64,000 bases of DNA, from positions 2,474,622 to 2,538,621 of the forward strand of contig JAOSJZ010000001.1 of assembly GCA_027493885.1 (NCBI GenBank). Reading direction: 5' to 3'. The first letter of the stretch is position 1. Each line of letters begins with the position of its first letter. Under the pieces are notes generated by a model. The model did no database searches, was not told the DNA's origin, and was given only the letters and a program-made list of their open reading frames with translations. A program made the position numbers and the translations under genes. Source of the DNA: Gaiella sp. (GTDB lineage: Bacteria; Actinomycetota; Thermoleophilia; Gaiellales; Gaiellaceae). Shown piece by piece: positions 47,951 to 56,208 of the stretch.

Positions 47951-49331
47951 GCACGATGGACTGGGTTCTTGTCGCGGTTCAGGGCCTCGTCGTCATCGGG
48001 TTCATCGCGCTCGGCGTCCGCTCGGGCGGGATCGGGCTCGGCCTCTGGGGCGGCGTCGGCACGCTGATCCTGGTCTTCCTGTTCGGGCTCGACCCGGGCG
48101 AGCCGCCCGTCAGCGCGATGTTGATCATCATCGCCGTCGTCTCCGCGGCCGCGGCGATGCAGGCCGCGGGCGGGGTCGACTACATGGTCCTGATCGCGAG
48201 CGGCGCGCTGCGGGCGCGGCCGAAGGCCCTGAACTTCGTCGCCCCGTACATCTCGTACGTCCTCACGATCCTCACCGGGACGAGCAACACCTTCTTCTCG
48301 ATCATCCCGGTGATCAACGAGGTCGCGTACGCGAACAAGATCCGCCCCGAGCGCGCGCTCGCGGGGTCCACCGTCGCGAACGCGCTCGGGATCACGTCGA
48401 GCCCGGTTGCCGCGGCGATGGCGACCATGCTGCCGCTCGTCGAGGTCTACAACTACGACCTGGTCGACGTGATGCTGATCACGATTCCCGCGAGCATCGT
48501 CGGGATCCTCGCGATGTCGATCGTGATGAGCCGCTACGGCGCCGAGCTCGAGGACGACGCCGAGTACCAGCGCCGGCTCGCCGCGGGGAGATCCAGCCGC
48601 CCGCGGCGGCCGCGGAGATCGAGCTGCAGCCCTATGCGAAGCGGAGCGTCGCGATCTTCCTGCTCGGCGTGCTCGCGATCTGCGTGTTCGGCTTCGTCGA
48701 GTCGATCCGCCCGACGGTCGCGGCCGAGGGCGGCGGCGTCGAGCCGATGTCCGTCACCCCGCTGATCCAGATGATCATGCTCACCGCCGCCGCGCTGATG
48801 CTGATCTTCGCGCACGTGAAGGCCGGCGACATCCCCGGAACGCCGATCTTCAAGTCGGGGATGGTGGCGATGATCGCCCTCTTCGGGATCGCCTGGATGG
48901 CCGACACGTTCATCGCGAACAACGAGGACGCGATCGTGCAGGCGCTCGGCAGCCTCGCCGAGAACTGGCCGTTCATGATCGCCGTCGCGATCTTCCTCGT
49001 GGCCGCGCTGACGACGAGCCAGTCGGCGGCGACGCGGACGATGGTCCCGCTCGGGCTCGCGCTCGGGATCGGCGCCGGCTACATGATCGCCATGTGGACA
49101 GCCGTGGCCGGCGTGCTCTTCCTCCCGGCCAACGGGACGCAGATCGCTGCCGCCGAGGCGGACACGACGGGCACGACGAGCCTCGGCAAGCGGGTCGTCG
49201 ACCACTCGTTCCAGGTGCCGCTGCAGATCTGCTGGGTCGTGACCGCGCTCACCGGGATCCTGGTCGTGTGGCTCTTCTTCGGCGACCAGGCCCCGCCGCC
49301 GCCGCCGGTGCCGACGGCGACGGGCCCGTAG
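47947..49331 (+). CDS. DcuA/DcuB-type C4-dicarboxylate carrier, interrupted by a 1-base frameshift
   Basis: The N-terminal half matches Dcu carriers: GVRSGGIGLGLWGGVGTLIL, FLFGLDPGEPPVSAMLIIIA, AMQAAGGVDYMVLIASGAL, LTILTGTSNTFFSIIPVINE and NKIRPERALAGSTVANALGI. At the GGGG run near 48582-48586 the first frame degenerates, while the other gives EIQPPAAAAEIELQPYAKRS and about six further helices (VTPLIQMIMLTAAALMLIFA, TTSQSAATRTMVPLGLALG). One missing G restores about 461 residues. Dcu carriers exchange fumarate, succinate or aspartate across the cytoplasmic membrane, mostly in anaerobic metabolism. The end VVDHSFQVPLQICWVV fits the family. Confidence 0.85.
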
Positions 49332-49341
49332 CGGGCGCTCG

Positions 49342-50670
49342 ATGAGCGAGCCACCGCGCAAGACCCTGTCGATCCCGGGCGCCACGGTGCTCGGGATCGG
49401 CTCGATGATCGGCGCCGGCATCTTCGCCCTCCTCGGCGAGGCCGGCGCCGTCGCCGGGGCGGCGGTCTGGATCTCCTTCCTCGTCGGCCTCGTCGTGACC
49501 TCGCTGCTCGCGTACGTCTGCGTCAAGCTCGGTGTGCGCTACCCGTCCTCGGGCGGCCTGATCACCTACATGGTGGAGGGGTTCGGCACCGGGCGCCTCG
49601 TCGGCGTCGGCTCGTGGCTCGGCTACATGGCGGCGATGGTGATCGTCTGCTCGATGGTCGCGGTGTCGTTCGGCAGCTACGCGACGTCGCTCTTCGTGGG
49701 CGAGGACGCGGCGGGCTGGTGGGACAACCTCTTCGTGACGGCCCTTCTCGTGACGATGGTCGGGATCAACCTGGTCGGCGCGAAGGTCGTCGCCCGCGCG
49801 CAGTCGGCGATCGTGTTCCTCGTCCTCGCCTCGTTCGCCTTCTTCGTGGTCGTGACGCTCCCCGGGATCGACCTCGACCTGCTGGCCTTCGACGGCTACC
49901 CGTCGTTCTCGAGGATCGTCGCGAGCGTCGCGCTGACGTTCTTCGCGTACCTCGGCTTCAACGTGATCACGTTCACGGCCGGCGACCTACGCAACCCGTC
50001 TCACGACCTGCCCCGGGCGATGACGGGAGCGCTCGGCATCACCGGCCTCACGTACGTCCTGATCGCGCTCGCCGTGTTCGGGACGCTCACCGTCGGCGAG
50101 GTCGTCCAGTACGGCCCGACCGCGATCGCCGAGGCGGCCCGGCCCTCGCTCGGCGAGTTCGGGTTCACGCTCATGGCCGCGACCGCGATGCTCTCGACCG
50201 CCGGCGCGACGAACGCGACGCTCTACGCCTCGGGGAACATGACGGGGATGCTGGCGCACGTGGGGCTGTTCCCGTCCTTCTTCGGGGCGGGGTCGCGGCT
50301 CGGGCCGAAGGGCGGCATGGTCGTTACCGGGATCGTGGTGCTCGTCGTCGCGAACCTCGTCGACCTGTCGGCGATCGCGTCGGTCGGCAGCGCCACGGCG
50401 CTCGTGCTCTTCCTGCTCATCTGCGCGGCGGGCTTCAGGTTGCGGGCCAGCACCGGCTCGAGCGTCGTGATGATCGCACTGGCGACGCTCGTCGTGCTCG
50501 TCGTGCTCGTCGCCTTCGCGATCGACACGATCCGCAACGCACCGCAGACGTTCACCGCCATGGTCGCGATCGGCGTGCTCGCCGTCGTGCTCGACGCCCT
50601 CACGCGCAGGAGCGGCTCGAACAGGCCGTCGGGCGAGGCGGCGCCGCCGCCCGTCGCGCACGGCACCTGA
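49342..50670 (+). CDS. APC-family amino-acid permease
   Basis: This 442-residue permease has about 12 helices. The APC signature IPGATVLGIGSMIGAGIFAL in helix 1 contains the unwound G-S-M-I-G-A-G-I substrate loop. FFAYLGFNVITFTAGDLRNP and HDLPRAMTGALGITGLTYV in the helix 6-7 region and ATAMLSTAGATNATLYASGN in helix 8 support the family. It imports a neutral or small amino acid or amine by proton symport or exchange; specificity is unknown. It starts 10 bp after the Dcu carrier and is followed 13 bp later by the class II amidotransferase gene, suggesting one long operon from pepD. Confidence 0.9.
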   Translation: MSEPPRKTLSIPGATVLGIGSMIGAGIFALLGEAGAVAGAAVWISFLVGLVVTSLLAYVCVKLGVRYPSSGGLITYMVEGFGTGRLVGVGSWLGYMAAMVIVCSMVAVSFGSYATSLFVGEDAAGWWDNLFVTALLVTMVGINLVGAKVVARAQSAIVFLVLASFAFFVVVTLPGIDLDLLAFDGYPSFSRIVASVALTFFAYLGFNVITFTAGDLRNPSHDLPRAMTGALGITGLTYVLIALAVFGTLTVGEVVQYGPTAIAEAARPSLGEFGFTLMAATAMLSTAGATNATLYASGNMTGMLAHVGLFPSFFGAGSRLGPKGGMVVTGIVVLVVANLVDLSAIASVGSATALVLFLLICAAGFRLRASTGSSVVMIALATLVVLVVLVAFAIDTIRNAPQTFTAMVAIGVLAVVLDALTRRSGSNRPSGEAAPPPVAHGT

Positions 50671-50683
50671 AGGAGGACGGACG

Positions 50684-51511
50684 ATGTGCCGCTGGCTCGC
50701 ATACTCGGGAACCCCGATCCCGCTCGAGGAGCTCCTCGTCAAGCGCGATCGCTCGCTGATCGACCAGAGCCTGCACTCGCGGCTCGGGGCGACGACGACG
50801 AACGGGGACGGCTTCGGCATGGGGTGGTACGAGCCCGGCGAGGGGCCGCGGCTCTACCGCAGCACCCACCCCGCCTGGAACGACCGCAACCTCCGCGAGC
50901 TCGCCGCCGGGATCCGCTCGCCGCTCTTCATGGCGCACATCCGCGCCTCGACGGGCACGGCGATCCAGGAGACGAACACGCACCCGTTCCGCCACGGCAA
51001 CTGGCTCTGGATGCACAACGGCCTCGTCCGTGAGTTCCCCACGGTCAAGCGCGAGCTCGTGCTCGCCGTGGACCCGTCCCTGTACCCGTCGATCGAGGGG
51101 ACGACGGACTCGGAGGCGCTCTTCTACCTGGCGCTGACGTTCGGGCTCGAGGACGACCCCATCGACGCGGTCGAGCGGACGGTCGGCTTCGTGGAGGAGA
51201 TCGGGCACAAGCACGGCGTCGAGCACCCGATCCAGATGACGATCGCGACGAGCGACGGCCGGACGATCTGGGCGTTCCGCTACTCGAGCGAGCGCGACTC
51301 GCGGTCGCTCTGGTTCTCGACGCGGATGGACCAGCTCAAGGCGATGTACCCGGCGTCGCTGCTCGACCAGCTCTCGGACGAGACGCGGGTCGTCGTCTCC
51401 GAGCCCCTCGGCGACCTCGCGGGGGCCTGGAACGAGGTACCCGAGGCGACCTGCGGCATCGTCCAGGAAGGCCAGGACGAGTTGCGCCCGTTCACGCCCC
51501 GCGTCGCCTGA
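50684..51511 (+). CDS. Class II glutamine amidotransferase (YafJ-like)
   Basis: This 275-residue Ntn-hydrolase has the catalytic Cys2 directly after the start (MCRWLAYSGTPIPLEELLVK). Family motifs are TTTNGDGFGMGWYEPGEGP, FMAHIRASTGTAIQETNTHP (oxyanion and glutamine binding) and WLWMHNGLVREFP. It probably releases ammonia from glutamine or cleaves a gamma-glutamyl amide; no synthase domain is attached. An AAGGAGGAC site precedes the ATG. The upstream permease and the downstream ThrE exporter fit amino-acid handling. Confidence 0.88.
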   Translation: MCRWLAYSGTPIPLEELLVKRDRSLIDQSLHSRLGATTTNGDGFGMGWYEPGEGPRLYRSTHPAWNDRNLRELAAGIRSPLFMAHIRASTGTAIQETNTHPFRHGNWLWMHNGLVREFPTVKRELVLAVDPSLYPSIEGTTDSEALFYLALTFGLEDDPIDAVERTVGFVEEIGHKHGVEHPIQMTIATSDGRTIWAFRYSSERDSRSLWFSTRMDQLKAMYPASLLDQLSDETRVVVSEPLGDLAGAWNEVPEATCGIVQEGQDELRPFTPRVA

Positions 51512-51512
51512 C

Positions 51513-52823
51513 GTGCCGGCGGCGGGCCCCGCGGCGCCGGGAGGGCCACGAGCGGCGGCGGCCGGATCGGACGACCGCTCGCGGCACGAGCTCCTGTCGT
51601 TCCTCGCGAGCCTGGGCGCGGCGCTCGGGGCGATCGGCGAGACGGTCGGCGCCGTGCAGCTCCGCCTCGCCGACGTCGCGCGCGCCTACGGGCTTCCCGA
51701 CGCCCGGTTCAGCGTTCTGCCGACGTCGATCCTGCTCACGCTCGGCCGCGGCGGCGCGGCGACGATCGAGCCGACGACCCGGCTCTCGCCGACGCCGCGG
51801 CTCGATCAGATCTCGGCGGTCCACGGGCTCGCCGAGGAGGCCGAGCGGGGCCTCGTAACCCCCGCCGAGGGCCTGACCAGGCTCGAGGCGATCCGGGAGC
51901 TCGGCCCCCGTTTCGGGACCGCCGCGAGCATCCTCGGCTACGCGACCCTCACGGTCGGCATCGCCCTCGTCCTGCACCCGGCCGCGCGGGACGTCGCCGC
52001 CGCCGGCGCGCTCGGGGTGCTAGTGGGTGTGCTCCGGCGGCTCGCGCTCGGGCGGCAGGCGCTGGAGACGCTCATGCCGTTCTTCGCTGCGTTCGCCGTG
52101 GCCGCCGTGACCGCGTTGCTCGTCGAGCACGACGTGACCGATCCCGGGCTGCGGGCGATGATCGCGTCGCTCGTCGTGTTCATCCCGGGTGTGCCGCTGA
52201 CGACCGCGTTCGTCGAGCTGACCGAGGGCGAGATGATCGCCGGCTCCAGCCGGCTCGTCTGGGGGGCCGCCCAGCTCGGCCTGCTCGCCTTCGGGATCGT
52301 CGCGGGCATCGGAGCGGTCGGGGTGCCGCCCGAGAAGGCGTTCTCGAGCTCGGACGCCCTCCTCGGGTGGTGGGCGCCGTGGCTCGGGGTGCTCGTCTTC
52401 GCGGCGGGCGTGGCGATCGCGAACTCGGCCCCGCCCGGCGCGTTCGCCTCGCTGCTCGTCGTGCTCTACGCGGCGTGGGCCGGCCAGGTCGTGGGGAACT
52501 GGCTGTTCGGGAGCTGGGTGAGCGGCTTCGTCGGGGCGGTCGTGATGACGCTGACCGCCTACGTCGTCGCGCGGCTCCCCTCGACGATGCCGGTCTACGC
52601 GACGTTCCTGCCGGGCTTCTGGCTCCTCGTGCCCGGCTCGCTGGGGCTGATCGGGCTGACCTCGCTCGTCGCCGGCTCGACCACCGCGGCGGCAACGGAC
52701 ATCCTCGCGATCGTCGGGTCGATCGCGGCCGTCGCGCTGGGCGTCCTCGTGGGCGTCGAGCTCTTCCGCTGGCTCACCGGCGCCGAGCGGCGCGCCCGCC
52801 GCCTCCGGCGCCGCAGGGTGTAG
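51513..52823 (+). CDS. ThrE-type threonine/serine exporter (fused two-domain form)
   Basis: This 436-residue protein joins the two ThrE domains. The N-terminal cytoplasmic and DUF1212 part spans residues about 20-290 (LGAALGAIGETVGAVQLRLA, PTSILLTLGRGGAATIEPTT, ITSLVVFIPGVPLTTAFVEL-type signature with GEMIAGSSRLVWGAAQLGLL). The DUF3815 part spans about 300-420 (PGAFASLLVVLYAAWAGQVV, PGFWLLVPGSLGLIGLTSLV). About ten helices are visible. It exports threonine, serine or small peptides in corynebacteria (family knowledge). The GTG start is right after the amidotransferase stop. The gene ends 2 bp before the convergent XRE regulator. Confidence 0.85.
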   Translation: MPAAGPAAPGGPRAAAAGSDDRSRHELLSFLASLGAALGAIGETVGAVQLRLADVARAYGLPDARFSVLPTSILLTLGRGGAATIEPTTRLSPTPRLDQISAVHGLAEEAERGLVTPAEGLTRLEAIRELGPRFGTAASILGYATLTVGIALVLHPAARDVAAAGALGVLVGVLRRLALGRQALETLMPFFAAFAVAAVTALLVEHDVTDPGLRAMIASLVVFIPGVPLTTAFVELTEGEMIAGSSRLVWGAAQLGLLAFGIVAGIGAVGVPPEKAFSSSDALLGWWAPWLGVLVFAAGVAIANSAPPGAFASLLVVLYAAWAGQVVGNWLFGSWVSGFVGAVVMTLTAYVVARLPSTMPVYATFLPGFWLLVPGSLGLIGLTSLVAGSTTAAATDILAIVGSIAAVALGVLVGVELFRWLTGAERRARRLRRRRV

Positions 52824-52824
52824 G

Positions 52825-53421
52825 TCAGAAGGACGGCGGCGTGATCGCGGTGACGACGATCGCGTCGGTCGTGCCGATGTTGCGGCTCCGGTGGGGAATC
52901 GTGCTCCGCTGGTAGATCGCATCTCCCGCGGTCAGCACGTGCCGTTCCTGCTCCGGGCCCTCGCCGACGAAGACCTCGATCTCGCCCTGCAAGACGAGCC
53001 CGCACTCCTCGCCGTCGTGGACGAGCGGCTCGTCGCCCGTGCCCTCGCCGGGCGGGATCACCACCCACATCATCTGGATCGCACGGCGGAGATCCGGGGT
53101 CAGGAGCTCGTTGCGGATCCCCGAGTTCGGGTAGACGAGAGCCTTGCGCTGGTCGGCCCGCGTCACCTGCGCGAGCGACGTCTCGCGCGGCCGGCGCCCG
53201 CCGGCCGGCTCGACGAACAGGTCGGCGATCGTCACGTCGAGGACGTCCGCGATCCGGTGGAGCGTCCCCACGGAGGGCTTGGCCTGGTCCCGCTCGATCT
53301 GGCTCAGGAACGAGGTGGAGATGCCGCAGGCGTCGGCGAGCTCCCTCAGCGTCTTGCGCTGCTGCTTGCGCTCCCGGCGAATGCGATAGCCGAGGGAGGC
53401 AGGCAGACCGCCGTCGGTCAC
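52825..53421 (-). CDS. XRE-family regulator with C-terminal cupin
   Basis: This 198-residue regulator has an HTH_3 domain at residues about 12-67 (GYRIRRERKQQRKTLRELAD, ACGISTSFLSQIERDQAKPS, VGTLHRIADVLDVTIADLFV) and a small-molecule-binding cupin at residues about 100-195 (RKALVYPNSGIRNELLTPDL, MMWVVIPPGEGTGDEPLVHD, GEECGLVLQGEIEVFVGEGP, GDAIYQRSTIPHRSRNIGTT). The layout matches SutR/PuuR-like regulators of amine, amino-acid or sulfur metabolism. It lies downstream of an SDR gene and convergent with ThrE. A second copy of the cupin part, without HTH, is encoded at 59062-59433. The GTG start is chosen because it opens the HTH domain; its ribosome-binding site is weak. Confidence 0.88.
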   Translation of the reverse strand: MTDGGLPASLGYRIRRERKQQRKTLRELADACGISTSFLSQIERDQAKPSVGTLHRIADVLDVTIADLFVEPAGGRRPRETSLAQVTRADQRKALVYPNSGIRNELLTPDLRRAIQMMWVVIPPGEGTGDEPLVHDGEECGLVLQGEIEVFVGEGPEQERHVLTAGDAIYQRSTIPHRSRNIGTTDAIVVTAITPPSF

Positions 53422-53456
53422 GGGGGAGCACCTCGGCCATTCGGAGCGCCATGCTA

Positions 53457-54245
53457 CTACGCGCTCTCGTTGGCTTCCCGGTCCCGTCCGCGTCGCCCGG
53501 GCAACGCCAGTCGCGCGAGGACGCCGCCGTCGATCGGAATCAGCGCCCCCGTCACGTACGACGCCCGCTCGGATGCGAGGAACGCGACCACGGCTCCGCA
53601 TTCGGACGGCTCGCCGATCCGGCCGAGGGGGATCAGCTCGCGGGCCGCCCGGGCGCGCCGCTCGTCCGCGAGCGCGCCGGCGTTCATATCGGTCGCGAGC
53701 ACGCCTGGAAGCACGGCGTTGACCCGGACGCGGGGGGCGAGCTCGACCGCCAGCGTCCGTGTCAGACCGTGGAGCGCCGCCTTCGACGCTGCGTAGACGG
53801 AGCTCCCGTTCGAGCCACCGCGGGCGACCACCGACGAGACGTTGACGACCGCGCCGGGGCGTTCGTGCGAGCCGAGCGCGTCGGCGAGGCCCTTGACGAG
53901 CGCGAGCGGAGCGAGCGTGTTGACGCGTACGAGCCGCTCGGCGGCGGCGAGATCGACGTCGCCGAGCCCCTCGGGAAAGGGCTCGCCGGCGTTGTTCACC
54001 AATGCGAGTGGTCGTCGAGCCGCCGAGACCTCGCGCGCGAACGCCTCGACGGCGGCCAGGTCGTCGAGCGCGAGGTGCACGGCGAGGGACTCGCGACCCA
54101 TGGCGGTCAGCTTCTCGGTCACGCCGAGAGCCGCCTCGCGGTTCTCGCGGTAGGTGACGACGACGTCGAACCCGTCGGCTGCGAGCGCCAGCGCCGCGGC
54201 CGCGCCGAGGCCCCGCGATCCGCCGGTCACCACCGCCCACGCCAC
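53457..54245 (-). CDS. Short-chain dehydrogenase/reductase (FabG-like)
   Basis: This 262-residue classical SDR has AVVTGGSRGLGAAAALALAA as the nucleotide-binding motif, LVNNAGEPFPEG (NNAG), NVSSVVARGGSNGSSVYAAS with catalytic Ser, Tyr and the following Lys (YAASK), and RVNAVLPGVLATDMNAG after it. The C-terminus GALIPIDGGVLARLALPG is typical. The cofactor is probably NADP(H), given the Arg after the glycine motif (GGSRG). GTG 54245 has GGAGG 6-7 nt upstream. It is followed by the XRE-cupin regulator after 35 bp on the same strand, so the regulator may control this and the divergent solute-binding protein gene. Confidence 0.88.
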   Translation of the reverse strand: MAWAVVTGGSRGLGAAAALALAADGFDVVVTYRENREAALGVTEKLTAMGRESLAVHLALDDLAAVEAFAREVSAARRPLALVNNAGEPFPEGLGDVDLAAAERLVRVNTLAPLALVKGLADALGSHERPGAVVNVSSVVARGGSNGSSVYAASKAALHGLTRTLAVELAPRVRVNAVLPGVLATDMNAGALADERRARAARELIPLGRIGEPSECGAVVAFLASERASYVTGALIPIDGGVLARLALPGRRGRDREANESA

Positions 54246-54271
54246 ACCCGCACCTCCCGGTCGCCTCGCTC

Positions 54272-54300
54272 TTGACAGCCCCGCTCCGACCGTCCAGGAT
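54272..54300 (+). promoter_or_regulatory. Candidate promoter for the solute-binding protein gene
   Basis: TTGACA (54272-54277) is followed by a 17-bp spacer and CAGGAT (54295-54300). It is divergent from the SDR gene start at 54245 and upstream of the operator candidate at 54321-54345. Confidence 0.45.
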
Positions 54301-54320
54301 TGCACTTCTAGCAAAGTTTC

Positions 54321-54345
54321 GATCAAGATGGTCAATTTTTTGATC
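54321..54345. promoter_or_regulatory. Inverted-repeat operator GATCAA-N13-TTGATC
   Basis: GATCAA (54321-54326) and TTGATC (54340-54345) form an inverted repeat in an AT-rich stretch just downstream of the promoter candidate and directly before the AGGAGG of the solute-binding protein gene. An additional GGTCAA half lies inside. The XRE-cupin regulator encoded nearby is the obvious candidate ligand-responsive repressor (inference). Confidence 0.45.
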
Positions 54346-54356
54346 TAGGAGGAACG

Positions 54357-56144
54357 GTGGCCACGAGACGACTCTTCTTCGGCCGGCCTGCGGCGCTCGC
54401 CGCGGCGGCGACGGCGGCGGTGCTCGCGGCGGTGTTCACAGGCAGCTCGGTCGCCGGCGAGAAGCGCGCCGACGCCGACCGCCGCACCACCGTGTACGTC
54501 GACATCGACGCGGGCAAGCCGACCGACCCGAACAACTTCAATCCCTACGCGGCCAACCAGCGTCGCGAGCAGGGCCTGTCGCAGGTCGCGTTCGAGCCGC
54601 TCCTCCAGCTCGACTCGGTGAGCGGCAAGGTACTTCCCTACCTCGCGAAGAGCATGGTCGCCTCGCAGAGCGGACGCGTGTGGGTGCTGACGCTGAGAAA
54701 CGGCATCCGCTGGAGCGACGGCAAGCCTCTGACCGCCGACGACGTCATCTTCAGCATGCGGCTGCTCCAGACCCACGCCGACCTGAACGCGGCCAACAAG
54801 TACGTGGGGGTCAAGCTCAAGCGACTCGGGGCGCTCAAGGTGCAGATGACGCTCCCGCAGCCCGACCCCCGCTTCGTCCTCAAGGGCTTCGCGTCCGTTC
54901 TCACGAGCCAGCAGTTCTTCGTCGTGCCGAAGCACGTCTGGGCGTCGGTGAAGGACCCGGCGACGTTCTCCAACTTCGACCTCCGCAAGGGCTGGCCCGT
55001 CACGAGCGGCCCCTATCGGCTCACGGCAGTTACCCCGACCGCGTTCACCTGGACGCGGAACTCCGGCTGGTGGGGCGCGAAGACCGGCTTCGGACACCTG
55101 CCCGCGCCGAAGACGATCGTCTTCAACGCGCTCGGCAGCGAGGAGACCCGTGCCGCGGCTCTCGCCCGCAACGACCTCGACGTGGGCGCGAGCTTCAGCA
55201 TCGGCACCCTCCAGACGCTCGCGGTGCGAAACCGCAGCATCCGCGCCTGGCTGACGAAGTCGCCGTACGGCTACCCGGATCTCTGCCTGCGCTCGCTCGA
55301 CTTCATGACGGAGACGGCGCCGTGGAACGACCCGCAGCTGCGTTGGGCGGTCGCGTACGCGCTCAATCGCCGCAAGCTCATCGAGACCGTCTTCCAGGGC
55401 GCCACGAGCGGCGCGCTGACGATGCTGCCCGACTACCGCGGACTCGACCGCTACGTCGTCGCGCTGCAGAAGGCAGGCGTCTTCAAGCAGTACCCGATCA
55501 GCACGTCGAGCCAGGCGAAGGCGCGTCAGCTGATCGAGTCGCGCGGCTACTCGCTCAAGGGCGGCATCTACGAGAAGGACGGTACGAAGCTCTCGCTCGT
55601 CCTCTCGACGTACCAGGACCCGGGGATGAACTCGCTGGCGTCGGCCATCGCCGAGCAGCTGCGCCAGGTCGGGATCGACGCGTCCACGAACGTGCAGACG
55701 ATCCCGAACTTCGTCAACAACCTCCTCGCGGGGACCTTCCAGTCGAACGTGTTCTTCGGCGCCTGCGGCTCGACGATCGACCCCTGGCAGTCGATGAACG
55801 CGTTCAATCCGAGCCAGTACGTCCCGCGCGGGACGAACACGACCGGCTTCTACGCGAACAGCTTCCGCTGGAACACCCAGACCGCGAAGGCGTACGGGGC
55901 CGTGGTCGACCAGATCGGCAAGCTCGGCATGAACGCGCCGGCGATCACACCGCTGTTCGTCAAGGCGATGCGGCTCTTCTACCGGGACCTGCCGTCGATC
56001 CCGCTGCTTCAGTACGAGCTGATCAACCCCGTCAACCAGACGTACTGGAAGGGATGGCCGACCGGCGACGACCCGTACATCGTCCCGATGTTCTCCGGAC
56101 CGGCGTTCCACGTCGTCCTCCAGCACCTCAAGGCCGCGAAGTAG
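54357..56144 (+). CDS. Peptide/nickel-type ABC transporter solute-binding protein (SBP_bac_5)
   Basis: This 595-residue exported protein has signal sequence RRLFFGRPAALAAAATAAVL, then VLAAVFTGSSVAG, without a lipobox Cys. The mature part begins TTVYVDIDAGKPTDPNNFNP. SBP_bac_5 signatures are FEPLLQLDSVSGKVLPYLAK, TLRNGIRWSDGKPLTADDVI and WPVTSGPYRLTAVTPTAFTW. NDPQLRWAVAYALNRRKLIE and QLRQVGIDASTNVQTIPNFV support it further. It would bind an oligopeptide, sugar oligomer or similar large ligand outside the cell. No permease or ATPase genes adjoin it, so it is an orphan, or the rest lies elsewhere. The GTG start follows AGGAGG by 4 nt. Confidence 0.9.
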   Translation: MATRRLFFGRPAALAAAATAAVLAAVFTGSSVAGEKRADADRRTTVYVDIDAGKPTDPNNFNPYAANQRREQGLSQVAFEPLLQLDSVSGKVLPYLAKSMVASQSGRVWVLTLRNGIRWSDGKPLTADDVIFSMRLLQTHADLNAANKYVGVKLKRLGALKVQMTLPQPDPRFVLKGFASVLTSQQFFVVPKHVWASVKDPATFSNFDLRKGWPVTSGPYRLTAVTPTAFTWTRNSGWWGAKTGFGHLPAPKTIVFNALGSEETRAAALARNDLDVGASFSIGTLQTLAVRNRSIRAWLTKSPYGYPDLCLRSLDFMTETAPWNDPQLRWAVAYALNRRKLIETVFQGATSGALTMLPDYRGLDRYVVALQKAGVFKQYPISTSSQAKARQLIESRGYSLKGGIYEKDGTKLSLVLSTYQDPGMNSLASAIAEQLRQVGIDASTNVQTIPNFVNNLLAGTFQSNVFFGACGSTIDPWQSMNAFNPSQYVPRGTNTTGFYANSFRWNTQTAKAYGAVVDQIGKLGMNAPAITPLFVKAMRLFYRDLPSIPLLQYELINPVNQTYWKGWPTGDDPYIVPMFSGPAFHVVLQHLKAAK

Positions 56145-56155
56145 GACCCCGACGG

Positions 56156-56188
56156 GCCGGGGACGGGCGGTCGGCGCCCGGCCCCGGC
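56156..56188 (+). terminator. Candidate hairpin terminator after the solute-binding protein gene
   Basis: An outer stem GCCGGGG / CCCCGGC and an inner stem GGGCG / CGCCC are separated by an AC/GG internal loop, with loop GTCGG. It starts 12 bp after the stop. No T-run follows. Confidence 0.45.
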
Positions 56189-56208
56189 TCTGCGGGCCCG
56201 CCGAGAGC

